From Ramlibacter ginsenosidimutans (GTDB lineage Bacteria; Pseudomonadota; Gammaproteobacteria; Burkholderiales; Burkholderiaceae_C): a stretch of 64,000 nucleotides of DNA. The DNA lies in contig NZ_JAEPWM010000006.1 in NCBI RefSeq assembly GCF_016654015.1, positions 62,001 through 126,000 on the forward strand. The letters run 5' to 3'. Every line of letters begins with the position of its first letter. The stretch's first letter is position 1. The position numbers were made by a program, and so were the translations under genes. Shown here piece after piece: positions 8,370 to 17,447 of this stretch. The notes under the pieces are model-generated. The model searched no databases. It was given only the letters and a program-made list of their open reading frames with translations, and was not told the origin of the DNA.

Positions 8370-9020
8370 TCAGCTGGCGGCGAGATAGCCGAGGACGAGG
8401 TCCGCCATGTGCGACAGCCGCTCGGTGCGCGCCTTGGGCGAGAGCAGGTCGCGGCCGAAGATCGCCGACAGCGTGTGGCTGTTGGACAGGTAGAAGTACG
8501 ACAGCCCGGCGATCGACACGTACAGCTGCACGGGATCGACACCGCCGCGGAACTGGCCTTCCTTGCGCCCGCGTTCGAGCACGGCGCCGAGCGTCTCGAT
8601 CACCGGCGAGTTCAGCTCGCGCGCGCGCTTCGACTCCGCGAGGTGGCGGGCGCGGTGCAGGTTGGCGCTGTTCAGCAGTGTGAGGAACTCGGGGTGGTCC
8701 AGGTAGTACTGCCAGGTGAACTCGATCAGCCGCCGCACGGCGATCGGCGGGTCGAGCTCCAGCAGCCGCAGCTTCATCTCCTCGGTGCGGATGTCGCGGT
8801 AAGCCAGTTCCAGCACGGCCTGGAACAGCTTTTCCTTGTCCTCGAAGTAGTAGTAGATCAGGCGCTTGTTCAGCCCCGCGCGTTCGGCGATGCGATCGAC
8901 GCGGGCGCCGCCGAGGCCGTGCTCGGCGAATTCGTCGCGTGCCGCTGCTAGGATGGTGCTCTGCGAGCGGTCGGCATCGCGCAAGCGTTCCTCGCCGGGA
9001 GGGCTGGTGTCTCGGGCCAT
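8370..9020 (-). CDS. TetR-family transcriptional regulator
   Basis: A 216-residue protein from ATG 9020. The TetR helix-turn-helix is at about residues 20-66 (ILAAARDEFAEHGLGGARVDRIAERAGLNKRLIYYYFEDKEKLFQAVLE). The C-terminal ligand domain resembles RutR-type TetR proteins (WQYYLDHPEFLTLLNSANLHRARHL). It lies between the DUF993 operon (same strand, downstream) and the divergent ThDP-enzyme gene. One copy of the shared operator lies 6 nt upstream of its ATG and the other lies downstream of its stop before the operon. It therefore probably represses itself, the ThDP gene and the operon, with a pathway metabolite as inducer. Confidence 0.88.
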   Translation of the reverse strand: MARDTSPPGEERLRDADRSQSTILAAARDEFAEHGLGGARVDRIAERAGLNKRLIYYYFEDKEKLFQAVLELAYRDIRTEEMKLRLLELDPPIAVRRLIEFTWQYYLDHPEFLTLLNSANLHRARHLAESKRARELNSPVIETLGAVLERGRKEGQFRGGVDPVQLYVSIAGLSYFYLSNSHTLSAIFGRDLLSPKARTERLSHMADLVLGYLAAS

Positions 9021-9026
9021 CGTTCG

Positions 9027-9046
9027 ATAATTCACCAAACAGTTAA
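9027..9046. promoter_or_regulatory. Candidate TetR operator O2 (regulator/ThDP-enzyme side)
   Basis: ATAATTCACCAAACAGTTAA is the reverse complement of a near-identical copy of O1 (19 of 20). It sits 6 nt from the TetR start codon and 13 nt from the ThDP-enzyme ATG, so occupancy could block both divergent transcripts. The AT-rich 20-mer stands out against the GC-rich surroundings. Confidence 0.7.
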
Positions 9047-9059
9047 TCCAGTCAAGCAC

Positions 9060-10766
9060 ATGTCGCAAGAGAAGCAGCTCGCCGGCCACCTCATCGTCGA
9101 ATGCCTGGTGGCCCAGGGCGTGTCCCACGTCTTCGGGGTTCCCGGCGAAAGCTACCTCGCGGTACTCGATGGTTTCCACGCGTATCGCGATCGCATCCGC
9201 TTCGTGACCAACCGGCAGGAGGGCGGCGCCGCCTTCATGGCCGAGGCCGCAGGCAAGATCACGGGCCGGCCGGGCGTCTGCTTCGTCACGCGCGGCCCCG
9301 GTGCGACCAACGCGTCCATCGGCGTGCACACGGCGTTCCAGGACTCCACGCCCATGGTGCTGTTCGTGGGCGACGTCGCCAGCGACCAGCGCGACCGCGA
9401 GGCCTTCCAGGAGGTGGATTACGGGAGCTTCTTCGGCCCCAGCACCAAGGGCATGGCCAAGCGCGTGGAGCGCATCGACGACGCCGACCGCATCCCCGAG
9501 TACATCGCGCGCGCCTTCGCCACGGCCATGAACGGCCGGCCCGGCCCCGTGGTGCTGGTCCTGCCCGAGGACATGCTGACGCAGTTCACCGCCGCGCGCC
9601 CGACGGCGCGCGTGGAAGCGGTGGAGGCCTGGAGCGACCCCGGCGCGCTGCGCACGCTGCGCGAGATGCTGCTCGCCGCGCGCAAGCCCTTCGTCATCGC
9701 GGGCGGCGGCGGCTGGACCGTGCAGTCCGCGCAGGCGCTGCAGCGCTTCGCGGAGAACTGGAAGCTGCCGGTGGGCAACGCCTTCCGCTTCCAGGACACC
9801 TTCGACAACCACCACCCGCAGTACGCGGGCGACGTCGGCATCGGCATCAATCCGAAGCTGGCCGCGCGCGTCCGCGAGAGCGACCTGATCCTGGCGATCG
9901 GCCCGCGCCTGGGCGAGATGACCACGGGCGGCTACACCCTGCTCACGCCGCCGAAGCCGGCGCAGAAGCTGGTGCACATCCATGGCAGTGCCGAGGAACT
10001 GAACCGCGTCTACCAGGCGGACCTGGCGATCAATGCCACGATGAATGCCGCCGCGCGTTCCCTGGAGGTGCTCGCCGCGCCGACCGAGCTGCCCTGGGCT
10101 GCCTGGACCGAGGCCGCGCACGCGGATTACGAGGGCAACCTGCAGCCGCAGAAGCTGCCCGGCTCCATCGACATGCCGGCCATCGTTGCCAGCCTGCAGA
10201 AGCACCTGCCGCCGGACGCACTGATCACCAACGGCGCGGGCAACTTCGCTTCCTGGACGCATCGCTTCTTCCGGCACCACGGGCTGGCGAAGGGCAGCAG
10301 GACGCAGCTCGCGCCGACCTCCGGCGCCATGGGCTACGGCGTGCCCGCGGGGATCGCGGCGAGCATCGTCACGGGCCGCGTCGCGCTCACGATGGCCGGC
10401 GACGGCGACTTCCTCATGACGGGCCAGGAACTGGCGACGGCCAGCCAGTTCGGCGCGAAGTCCATCGTCGTGCTGCTGAACAACGGCATGTACGGGACGA
10501 TCCGCATGCACCAGGAGCGCGAGTACCCGACGCACGTCGAGGCCGCAGGGACCGCGCTGGCCAACCCGGATTTCGTGGCGCTCGCCCGGGCGTACGGCTA
10601 CGAGGGGACCCGCATCACGCGCACCGAGGAGTTCGAGCCGGCGCTGCTGGCGGCGCTGGAGCGCCCGCAGGGCACGGTGATCGAGGTCATGCTGGATCCG
10701 GAAGTGATCACGACGCGGGGCACGCTGAGCGCGATCCGCGACGCCGCGCTCAAGAAGGGCGGCTGA
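9060..10766 (+). CDS. Acetolactate-synthase-like ThDP-dependent enzyme
   Basis: A 568-residue protein of normal ALS large-subunit length. The N-terminal pyrimidine domain has the cofactor-activating Glu in TNRQEGGAAFMAEA. A central Rossmann-like domain follows, and a C-terminal pyrophosphate domain carries the ThDP motif GDGDFLMTGQELATASQFG...VVLLNNGMYG (GDG...NN). It is encoded away from ilvN/ilvC and next to a TetR-controlled catabolic operon, so a catabolic carboligase or decarboxylase (glyoxylate carboligase, sulfoacetaldehyde acetyltransferase or IolD-like) is more likely than branched-chain amino acid synthesis. No clear Shine-Dalgarno precedes the ATG, and an operator lies 13 nt upstream. 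Confidence 0.85.
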   Translation: MSQEKQLAGHLIVECLVAQGVSHVFGVPGESYLAVLDGFHAYRDRIRFVTNRQEGGAAFMAEAAGKITGRPGVCFVTRGPGATNASIGVHTAFQDSTPMVLFVGDVASDQRDREAFQEVDYGSFFGPSTKGMAKRVERIDDADRIPEYIARAFATAMNGRPGPVVLVLPEDMLTQFTAARPTARVEAVEAWSDPGALRTLREMLLAARKPFVIAGGGGWTVQSAQALQRFAENWKLPVGNAFRFQDTFDNHHPQYAGDVGIGINPKLAARVRESDLILAIGPRLGEMTTGGYTLLTPPKPAQKLVHIHGSAEELNRVYQADLAINATMNAAARSLEVLAAPTELPWAAWTEAAHADYEGNLQPQKLPGSIDMPAIVASLQKHLPPDALITNGAGNFASWTHRFFRHHGLAKGSRTQLAPTSGAMGYGVPAGIAASIVTGRVALTMAGDGDFLMTGQELATASQFGAKSIVVLLNNGMYGTIRMHQEREYPTHVEAAGTALANPDFVALARAYGYEGTRITRTEEFEPALLAALERPQGTVIEVMLDPEVITTRGTLSAIRDAALKKGG

Positions 10767-10807
10767 GTTCGGGGCTGGCCGCGCGGGCCGGCCGGCAAGG
10801 CATCCAG

Positions 10808-10829
10808 GGGCGCCGTGGCGCCCTTTTTT
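10808..10829 (+). terminator. Rho-independent terminator after the ThDP-enzyme gene
   Basis: GGGCGC (10808-10813), loop CGTG, GCGCCC (10818-10823), followed directly by six T residues, 41 nt after the ThDP-enzyme stop. Confidence 0.85.
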
Positions 10830-10862
10830 CATGACGCCGGCCCCTGGGGTTGCCCGCCAAAG

Positions 10863-10890
10863 AAAAACGCCGGCATGGGCCGGCGTTTTC
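10863..10890 (-). terminator. Bidirectional-type terminator after the SWIB gene
   Basis: AAAACGCCGGC and GCCGGCGTTTT form a perfect 11-bp stem around ATGG. On the minus strand the A-rich arm becomes a T-rich 3' arm, placing the terminator 19 nt beyond the stop of the SWIB-domain gene. Confidence 0.8.
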
Positions 10891-10908
10891 AGCGATCGCG
10901 AAGATCGA

Positions 10909-11370
10909 TTACTTCACGTGCTTGCCGATCAGGCCGGCCATTTCGAACATGGACACCTGGCCCTTGCCGAACAGCGTGCGCAGCTTGTCGTCCGCATTGA
11001 CCATGCGCTTGTTCGCCTGGTCCTGCAGCTTGTTCTTCTTGATGTAGGCCCACAGCTTGCTGACGATCTCGGTGCGGGGCAGCGGGGCGTTGCCCACCAC
11101 CGCGGCCAGGGACGCGTCGGGCGTCAGGGGCTTCATGAACGCCGCGTTCGGGGTGCGCTTCTTCGCCGGCGCCTTCGCGGCCTTCTTGGCCGGAGCGGCC
11201 TTCTTCGCAGTTGCCTTCTTGGCCGGAGCGGCCTTCTTCGCCGCGGCCTTCTTGGCCGGAGCGGCCTTCTTCGCTACGGCCTTCTTGGCCGGAGCCTTCT
11301 TCGCTGCTGCCTTCTTGGCCGGCGCCTTCTTCGCCGGGGCCTTCTTCGCCGCTTTCTTCGCAGTTGCCAT
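10909..11370 (-). CDS. Histone H1-like / SWIB-MDM2 domain DNA-binding protein
   Basis: A 153-residue protein. The first ~75 residues are a Lys/Ala/Pro repeat (AKKAAPAKKA-type units repeated many times), an H1-like basic tail expected to bind DNA non-specifically. The C-terminal ~75 residues (MKPLTPDASLAAVVGNAPLPRTEIVSKLW...IKKNKLQDQANKRMVNADDKLRTLFG...MFEMAGLIGKHVK) form a SWIB domain. Such H1/SWIB fusions occur in betaproteobacteria and Chlamydia and are regarded as nucleoid-associated. The gene is monocistronic, with its own terminator and a structured 347-nt upstream region. The repeat tail is prone to length change by slippage. Confidence 0.88.
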   Translation of the reverse strand: MATAKKAAKKAPAKKAPAKKAAAKKAPAKKAVAKKAAPAKKAAAKKAAPAKKATAKKAAPAKKAAKAPAKKRTPNAAFMKPLTPDASLAAVVGNAPLPRTEIVSKLWAYIKKNKLQDQANKRMVNADDKLRTLFGKGQVSMFEMAGLIGKHVK

Positions 11371-11717
11371 GGTCTGATTTCCTTGTAGAAGTTTGGTTGG
11401 AACCTACCAGCGGAAAACAGCACTCTCGCTGGCACTGCGGATGCTAAGGGAGAAATGAGGCGCGTCAAAGGGAAAGCGACGCTTTTTCATTGGGAAATGT
11501 TGCTTTTTCTCCCCGAGAGCGAGCCTGTTTTCCCTCTGAAGATCAGCAGCGCGCCCTCTGGAGAGCGCCCCCGCGCGTGCCGCGCGACATGCGCGCAGCG
11601 GTTTTCCAGAGGGAAAACGCAGTGCGCGCGCTGCTCACGCAGTGCGGCAGGAAGCGTCATCAACATCGCGTCGCCACTCGGAATTTCGCTCTCGCGAGTG
11701 GAGCGAACGCGTGCGCT
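11371..11717. other. Gene-free 347-nt region with inverted repeats upstream of the SWIB gene
   Basis: No credible gene. It contains a 12-bp inverted pair, GTTTTCCCTCTG at 11527-11538 and CAGAGGGAAAAC at 11607-11618. The second arm is itself part of a local hairpin (GTTTTCC-AGAG-GGAAAAC, 11601-11618). GGGAAA motifs recur at about 11470, 11491 and 11612. The part nearest 11371 must hold the SWIB promoter and ribosome-binding site. Confidence 0.55.
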
Positions 11718-12623
11718 TCAGCCCCTGCGCGGCAGCGTGGCGAGCAGCACGCCGGCGAGCGACGAGGCGAACGCGAGCACCTGCACGAGGCCCAGCGGCT
11801 CGCCGAGCACCAGCACGCCGACGGCTGCGGCGGACACGGGCAGCATCGCGGTGAACACGCCGGCCTGTGCCGCCGGGACGACCTTCAGCCCCGTCATCCA
11901 CAGCCACACCGTCCACACGCTGGCCGCGAGCGCGTAGAACACCAGCAACATCCAGGCGCCCGCGCCGACGCTGCCGAAGTCGAAGCGCAAGGCGGTGTAG
12001 ATGCCGAACGGCGTCACGAGCGCGAAACCCCAGAGGTTGATGAGCGCGGTGATCCGCTTCGGACCGAGCGTGCCGGTGAGCGCCTTGCCGATCACCGCGT
12101 ACGAGGCTTCGCAGAGCACGGCGCCGAGCACCAGCAGGTTGCCGAGCCACGCATTCGCATGGACCGCGGCAGCCCCGTTTGCGGGCGCCTTGGCCAGCGC
12201 CAGCAACCCGATGCCGAGCGCGGCGCACCCGATCGCCGTCCACGTGCGGCCCGTGATGCGTTCGCGCAGGAAGGCCCAGCTCAGGAGCGCCACCGTCGCG
12301 GGGATGGCCGCCATGATCACGCCGGCCGAGACGGCGCTCGTGAGGCTCACGCCGAACAGCATGCAGAGCGAGAACAGGAAGTTGCCAAGGAAGGATTCGA
12401 GGAACAGCAGCCCCTGCGTGCGGCGCGCGAGGGGCGGCTCGCTGGCCGGCTTGCGCAGCCAGTGCAGCATCGCCAGGCCGCCGATGCCGAAGCGCAGCCA
12501 GGCGAGAAGGAAGACGGGGATCGCTGCCACCAGCGGCTTGGATAGCGCGACGTAGCTGCCCACCAGCGACATGCTGAGCGCGAGGCAGGCGTAGGCGAGC
12601 GGCCGGCTGGGAACGAAGCTCAT
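11718..12623 (-). CDS. EamA/DMT-family transporter
   Basis: A 301-residue membrane protein with about ten hydrophobic segments arranged as two EamA repeats (first: LAYACLALSMSLVGSYVALSK...; second beginning near LGNLLVLGAVLCEASYAVIGKAL). The ATG at 12623 (MSFVPSRPLAYACLALS) is preferred to an upstream in-frame one, which would overlap the divergent neighbour. DMT transporters export amino acids, drugs or other small metabolites. No substrate can be inferred. It is divergent from the gamma-glutamylcyclotransferase-like gene, with 25 nt between the start codons. Confidence 0.85.
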   Translation of the reverse strand: MSFVPSRPLAYACLALSMSLVGSYVALSKPLVAAIPVFLLAWLRFGIGGLAMLHWLRKPASEPPLARRTQGLLFLESFLGNFLFSLCMLFGVSLTSAVSAGVIMAAIPATVALLSWAFLRERITGRTWTAIGCAALGIGLLALAKAPANGAAAVHANAWLGNLLVLGAVLCEASYAVIGKALTGTLGPKRITALINLWGFALVTPFGIYTALRFDFGSVGAGAWMLLVFYALAASVWTVWLWMTGLKVVPAAQAGVFTAMLPVSAAAVGVLVLGEPLGLVQVLAFASSLAGVLLATLPRRG

Positions 12624-12648
12624 CGACAATGGCGAAAACCGCCGCATC

Positions 12649-13050
12649 ATGCCTGAAGCTTTCTCGCGCCACGTCTTCGTCTACGGCACGCTGCGCCGCG
12701 GCGGCCGCAACGACATCAACCGCCTGCGGCCCGCGCCGGAGTACGTGGGCATGGGGGAAGTGCAGGGCGTGCTGTACCACTTCGACTGGTATCCGGGCCT
12801 CACCCTCGGAGGCGAGGAGGCGGTCACCGTCGTCGGCGAGGTCTACCGCATCACGCCGGAACTCGAGGCAGTGCTCGATCGCATCGAACAGATCGTGCCC
12901 GGTGCCGACAGCGAGTACTTCAAGCGCGAGGTCGACGTGAACGTGGAGGCGCGCGTCATTTCGTGCCTGCTGTACGAGATCAACGCCGCCCGCATCCGCG
13001 GCCGCCAGGCGATGGGGCACGGCGACTGGATCCTGTTTCACACATCGTGA
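12649..13050 (+). CDS. Gamma-glutamylcyclotransferase-like (AIG2-like) protein
   Basis: A 133-residue protein with the family N-terminal signature VFVYGTLRRGGRN (YGTLR binding loop), a central hydrophobic GVLYHFDWYPGLTL strand and VVGEVYRI, and the acidic catalytic-type segment ELEAVLDRIEQI. This small beta-barrel family releases 5-oxoproline from gamma-glutamyl compounds. A glutathione or gamma-glutamyl-amine role is possible but not shown by the context. It overlaps the promoter region of the divergent DMT transporter. Confidence 0.82.
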   Translation: MPEAFSRHVFVYGTLRRGGRNDINRLRPAPEYVGMGEVQGVLYHFDWYPGLTLGGEEAVTVVGEVYRITPELEAVLDRIEQIVPGADSEYFKREVDVNVEARVISCLLYEINAARIRGRQAMGHGDWILFHTS

Positions 13051-13174
13051 AAGGCGTTCCGCATCCTGAAAAATGGAGATTGTGCGTCGCCGCAAAATTT
13101 CTCAATACAAGAAAGAGAATCCCGCATTGCAAAACGGCTTTCGCAAGTCCTTGATCTGTCTGCCGAAAATATTT

Positions 13175-13190
13175 AGTCTTCTATAAGACA
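13175..13190. promoter_or_regulatory. Palindromic operator A upstream of isocitrate lyase
   Basis: AGTCTTCTATAAGACA contains GTCTT-N4-AAGAC. An identical arm arrangement occurs 30 bp downstream (centre to centre), about three helical turns, in the AT-rich region before aceA. Symmetry and phasing point to cooperative binding by a dimeric regulator. Confidence 0.6.
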
Positions 13191-13204
13191 CAAGAGCCCC
13201 ACGA

Positions 13205-13220
13205 AGTCTTGTACAAGACT
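13205..13220. promoter_or_regulatory. Palindromic operator B upstream of isocitrate lyase
   Basis: AGTCTTGTACAAGACT is a perfect 16-bp palindrome 65 nt upstream of the aceA ATG. A further half-site (AGTCT, 13224-13228) follows. It shares the GTCTT-N4-AAGAC arms with operator A. Confidence 0.65.
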
Positions 13221-13284
13221 TAAAGTCTCTCCAACGCGGCGCCCTCGTTGCCGCCCCGGTTTCCACATCAACCACGGAGAGATC

Positions 13285-14613
<1,329 letters not shown>

Positions 14614-14713
14614 CCCGCTCGGCCTGTGGCGGTGCGAGCCAACCTCGGGGACGGGCTGCCGCCCCCGCGGTAGAATCGTCGCAACACGAAGCAACAAGGG
14701 CGAGAAAGGCATC

Positions 14714-14761
14714 ATGGTTATGACACCGCGAACTACCCCGGAAGGTTCCACGGCCCGCTAG
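14714..14761 (+). CDS. Candidate threonine-rich leader peptide of thrS
   Basis: A short reading frame MVMTPRTTPEGSTAR (ATG 14714; a second ATG at 14720 gives MTPRTTPEGSTAR), with AAAGG at 14705-14709 upstream. Four of 13-15 residues are Thr, and the four codons are ACA, ACT, ACC and ACG: each threonine codon exactly once, although ACA and ACT are rare in such GC-rich DNA. It ends at TAG 14759-14761, 35 nt before a strong terminator-like hairpin that precedes thrS. This resembles leader peptides of attenuated operons. There is no direct evidence of translation. Confidence 0.55.
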   Translation: MVMTPRTTPEGSTAR

Positions 14762-14824
14762 CGGCCGGGTAGTCGCGCGTCCTTGCCTCCCCAGACGAAA
14801 AGCGCGGCTGCCGCCGCGCTTTTC
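14732..14824 (+). promoter_or_regulatory. Candidate thrS transcription attenuator
   Basis: Three mutually competing pairings are visible. (1) ACTACCCCGG (14732-14741, containing two Thr codons of the leader frame) pairs with CCGGGTAGT (14765-14773). (2) GUCGCGC (14772-14778) pairs with GCGCGGC (14802-14808). (3) GAAAAGCGCGGC (14797-14808) pairs perfectly over 12 bp with GCCGCGCTTTTC (14813-14824) around TGCC, a terminator-like stem whose 3' arm ends in TTTT. A ribosome stalled at the ACT/ACC codons would open pairing 1 and free pairing 2, which prevents pairing 3. The mechanism is inferred. Confidence 0.55.
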
Positions 14825-14845
14825 TCGTTTCCGGACAGCAGCACC

Positions 14846-16753
14846 ATGATCAACATCACGCTCCCCGACGGCTCGCAACGCCAGTATCCCGCCCCGCTCA
14901 CGGTGGCGGAGGTCGCTTCCTCCATCGGCGCCGGCCTTGCCAAGGCGGCGATCGCCGGCAAGGTCGACGGCAAGGTGGTCGACACCGCCTACAAGCTCGA
15001 ACACGACGCGAAGGTGGCCATCCTCACGCCCAAGGACCCGGAAGGCCTGGACGTGATCCGCCACTCGACGGCGCACCTGCTGGCCTATGCCGTGAAGGAG
15101 CTCTATCCCGACGCGCAGGTCACCATCGGTCCCGTGATCGAGAACGGCTTCTACTACGACTTCGCGTACAAGCGGCCCTTCACGCCGGAGGACCTGGCCG
15201 CCATCGAGAAGCGCATGTCCGAGCTCGCCGCGAAGGACGAGCCGGTCACGCGCCGCGTGCTGCCGCGCGACGAGGCGGTGAAGCACTTCCTCGAGATGGG
15301 CGAGAAGTACAAGGCGGAGATCATCGGCAGCATTCCGGCCGGCGAGGACGTCTCGCTGTACGCGGAAGGCGGCTTCGAGGACCTGTGCCGCGGCCCGCAC
15401 GTGCCGAGCACGGGCAAGCTGAAGTTCTTCAAGCTCATGAAGGTGGCCGGCGCGTACTGGCGTGGCGACCACCGCAACGAGATGCTGCAGCGGGTCTACG
15501 GCACGGCCTGGGCCAGCAAGGAGGAACTGCAGCAGTACCTCACGATGCTGGAGGAGGCCGAGAAGCGCGACCACCGCCGGCTCGGCCGCGAACTGGACCT
15601 GTTCCACATCGACGACGTCGCGCCCGGCGTGGTGTTCTGGCACCCCAAGGGCTGGGCCATCTGGCAGGCGGTAGAGCAGTACATGCGCCAGGTCTACAAG
15701 GACACCGGCTACCAGGAGGTGAAGGGGCCGCAGATCCTGGACAAGAGCCTGTGGGAGAAGACGGGCCACTGGCAGAACTACCGCGAGAACATGTTCACGA
15801 CGGAGTCGGAGAAGCGCGAGTACGCGCTCAAGCCGATGAATTGCCCGGGCCACGTGCTGATCTTCAAGTCGCAGCTGCGCAGCTACCGCGACCTGCCGCT
15901 GCGCTTCGGCGAGTTCGGCCAGTGCCACCGCAACGAGCCCACCGGCGCGCTGCACGGGATCATGCGCGTGCGCGGCTTCACGCAGGACGACGGCCACGCC
16001 TTCGTGACCGAGGACCAGATCCTGCAGGAATGCGTGGACTACACGGCCAAGCTGCAGCAGGTCTACCGGGACTTCGGCTTCACGGACATCCTCTACAAGG
16101 TCGCCACGCGGCCGGAGAACCGCGTCGGTTCCGACGAACTGTGGGACAAGGCGGAGCACGCCTGCATGGAGGCCTTGCGCCGGTCCGGCGTCGACTTCGT
16201 GGTCTCACCCGGGGACGGCGCGTTCTACGGGCCGAAGATCGAGTACACGCTGAAGGACGCGCTGGGCCGGCAGTGGCAGTGCGGCACGATGCAGGTGGAC
16301 TTCAACACGGCGGAGCGCCTGGGCGCCGAGTACGTGACGGAAACGAGCGGCCGCGCCCACCCGGTGATGCTGCACCGGGCGATCGTCGGCAGCCTCGAGC
16401 GTTTCATCGGCATGCTGATCGAACACCATGCCGGCGCGCTGCCCGCCTGGCTGGCGCCGGTGCAGGCCGTGGTGCTCAACATCACGGGCGACCAGGCCGG
16501 TTACGCTGGGGAAATCGCCAAAGCGCTGAGGAATCAAGGGCTTAGGGTGGAGACGGATCTGCGCAACGAGAAGATCACGTATAAAATACGGGAGCATTCG
16601 CTGCAAAAGCCGCCTTATCTCCTGGTCGTCGGCGACAAGGAGAAGGCGGCTGGTGCCGTCGCCGTGCGCGCCCGGGGTAACAAGGACCTCGGGGTGATGA
16701 GCCTGGACGCGTTCTCCCAGAGGATCGCCGAGGACATCGCCAGCAAGCGCTGA
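14846..16753 (+). CDS. thrS: Threonine--tRNA ligase
   Basis: A 635-residue class II aminoacyl-tRNA synthetase from ATG 14846 ([20 protein letters not shown], a TGS domain). The HxxxH editing site follows ([25 protein letters not shown]), and the catalytic core holds [11 protein letters not shown], the [13 protein letters not shown] motif 2 loop and [25 protein letters not shown] (motif 3). A C-terminal anticodon-binding domain completes it. An in-frame upstream extension from 14783 is rejected because it crosses the terminator stem. Only a weak GGACAG lies near a ribosome-binding position. It is followed by infC, so thrS control would also affect IF3/L35/L20 expression by read-through. Confidence 0.97.
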   Translation: MINITLPDGSQRQYPAPLTVAEVASSIGAGLAKAAIAGKVDGKVVDTAYKLEHDAKVAILTPKDPEGLDVIRHSTAHLLAYAVKELYPDAQVTIGPVIENGFYYDFAYKRPFTPEDLAAIEKRMSELAAKDEPVTRRVLPRDEAVKHFLEMGEKYKAEIIGSIPAGEDVSLYAEGGFEDLCRGPHVPSTGKLKFFKLMKVAGAYWRGDHRNEMLQRVYGTAWASKEELQQYLTMLEEAEKRDHRRLGRELDLFHIDDVAPGVVFWHPKGWAIWQAVEQYMRQVYKDTGYQEVKGPQILDKSLWEKTGHWQNYRENMFTTESEKREYALKPMNCPGHVLIFKSQLRSYRDLPLRFGEFGQCHRNEPTGALHGIMRVRGFTQDDGHAFVTEDQILQECVDYTAKLQQVYRDFGFTDILYKVATRPENRVGSDELWDKAEHACMEALRRSGVDFVVSPGDGAFYGPKIEYTLKDALGRQWQCGTMQVDFNTAERLGAEYVTETSGRAHPVMLHRAIVGSLERFIGMLIEHHAGALPAWLAPVQAVVLNITGDQAGYAGEIAKALRNQGLRVETDLRNEKITYKIREHSLQKPPYLLVVGDKEKAAGAVAVRARGNKDLGVMSLDAFSQRIAEDIASKR

Positions 16754-16841
16754 ATCTTGCCACAAGGTTCCGCAAGTCGCCCGCACGTTGACGGTGTTGC
16801 TACAGTTTCTGTAGTTACTTTTGGATTGAGGATCGAAGACC

Positions 16842-17447
16842 ATCGCTACTGACTTTCGCGACCGCCGCCAGCGCGAGGAACGCAAGCACCGCCTGAACCG
16901 GGAAATCATGGCCCCGGAAGTCCGCCTGAGCGGACCCAACAACGAGCCCCTGGGCATCGTGAGTCTGCAGGAAGCCTTGCGCATGGCAGGCGAGCTGGAC
17001 GTGGACCTGGTTGAAATCGCCGCTACTGCCAATCCGCCGGTCTGCCGGCTGATGGACTACGGCAAGTTCAAGTACCAGGAGCAGAAGAAGGCCGCGGAAG
17101 CGAAGTCGAAGCAGACGGTCATCGAGATCAAGGAAGTCAAGTTCCGGCCGGGCACCGACGACGGTGACTACAACATCAAGCTGCGCAATATCCGCCGCTT
17201 CCTGGCCGAAGGCGACAAGTGCAAGATCACGCTGCGCTTCCGGGGCCGCGAGATCACGCACCAGGAAATCGGCATGGCGCTGCTCCAGCGCATCCGGGAC
17301 GACCTCGGGGACACCATCCTCGTCGAGCAGTTCCCGAAGCTGGAAGGCCGCCAGATGATCATGATGATCGCGCCGGGCAAGAAGAAGCCGGCGCCGGTCA
17401 AGAGCGAAGGCGCCGCGGCGCCCGCAACGGCGACTTCGTCGTCGTAG
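16842..17447 (+). CDS. infC: Translation initiation factor IF-3 (ATC start)
   Basis: A 201-residue protein if started at ATC 16842. GAGGA (16828-16832) lies 9 nt upstream, ideal Shine-Dalgarno spacing. The frame then reads [21 protein letters not shown] into the conserved [20 protein letters not shown]. The first ATG (16908) would delete the N-terminal segment of the IF3 N domain and has no Shine-Dalgarno. Rare AUU/AUC/AUA starts are characteristic of infC and permit autoregulation, because IF3 rejects non-canonical start codons. The rest is a complete IF3: [21 protein letters not shown] linker, [20 protein letters not shown] and the C-terminal [15 protein letters not shown]. Confidence 0.93.
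   Translation: MATDFRDRRQREERKHRLNREIMAPEVRLSGPNNEPLGIVSLQEALRMAGELDVDLVEIAATANPPVCRLMDYGKFKYQEQKKAAEAKSKQTVIEIKEVKFRPGTDDGDYNIKLRNIRRFLAEGDKCKITLRFRGREITHQEIGMALLQRIRDDLGDTILVEQFPKLEGRQMIMMIAPGKKKPAPVKSEGAAAPATATSSS

Noticed and set aside
9060-10766. Calling the ThDP enzyme ilvB (biosynthetic acetolactate synthase)
   Set aside because: No regulatory subunit gene or ilvC is adjacent, and it is tied by operators to a catabolic operon; specificity cannot be set from sequence.
9021-10832. A minus-strand open frame opposite the ThDP gene, fused in frame to the TetR gene
   Set aside because: The frame is open only because of high GC; its composition is Arg/Ala/His-rich without domains, and the TetR start at 9020 is well defined.
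14783-14845. N-terminal extension of ThrS from ATG 14783
   Set aside because: It runs through the terminator-like stem, and conserved ThrS begins at MINITLPDG (14846).
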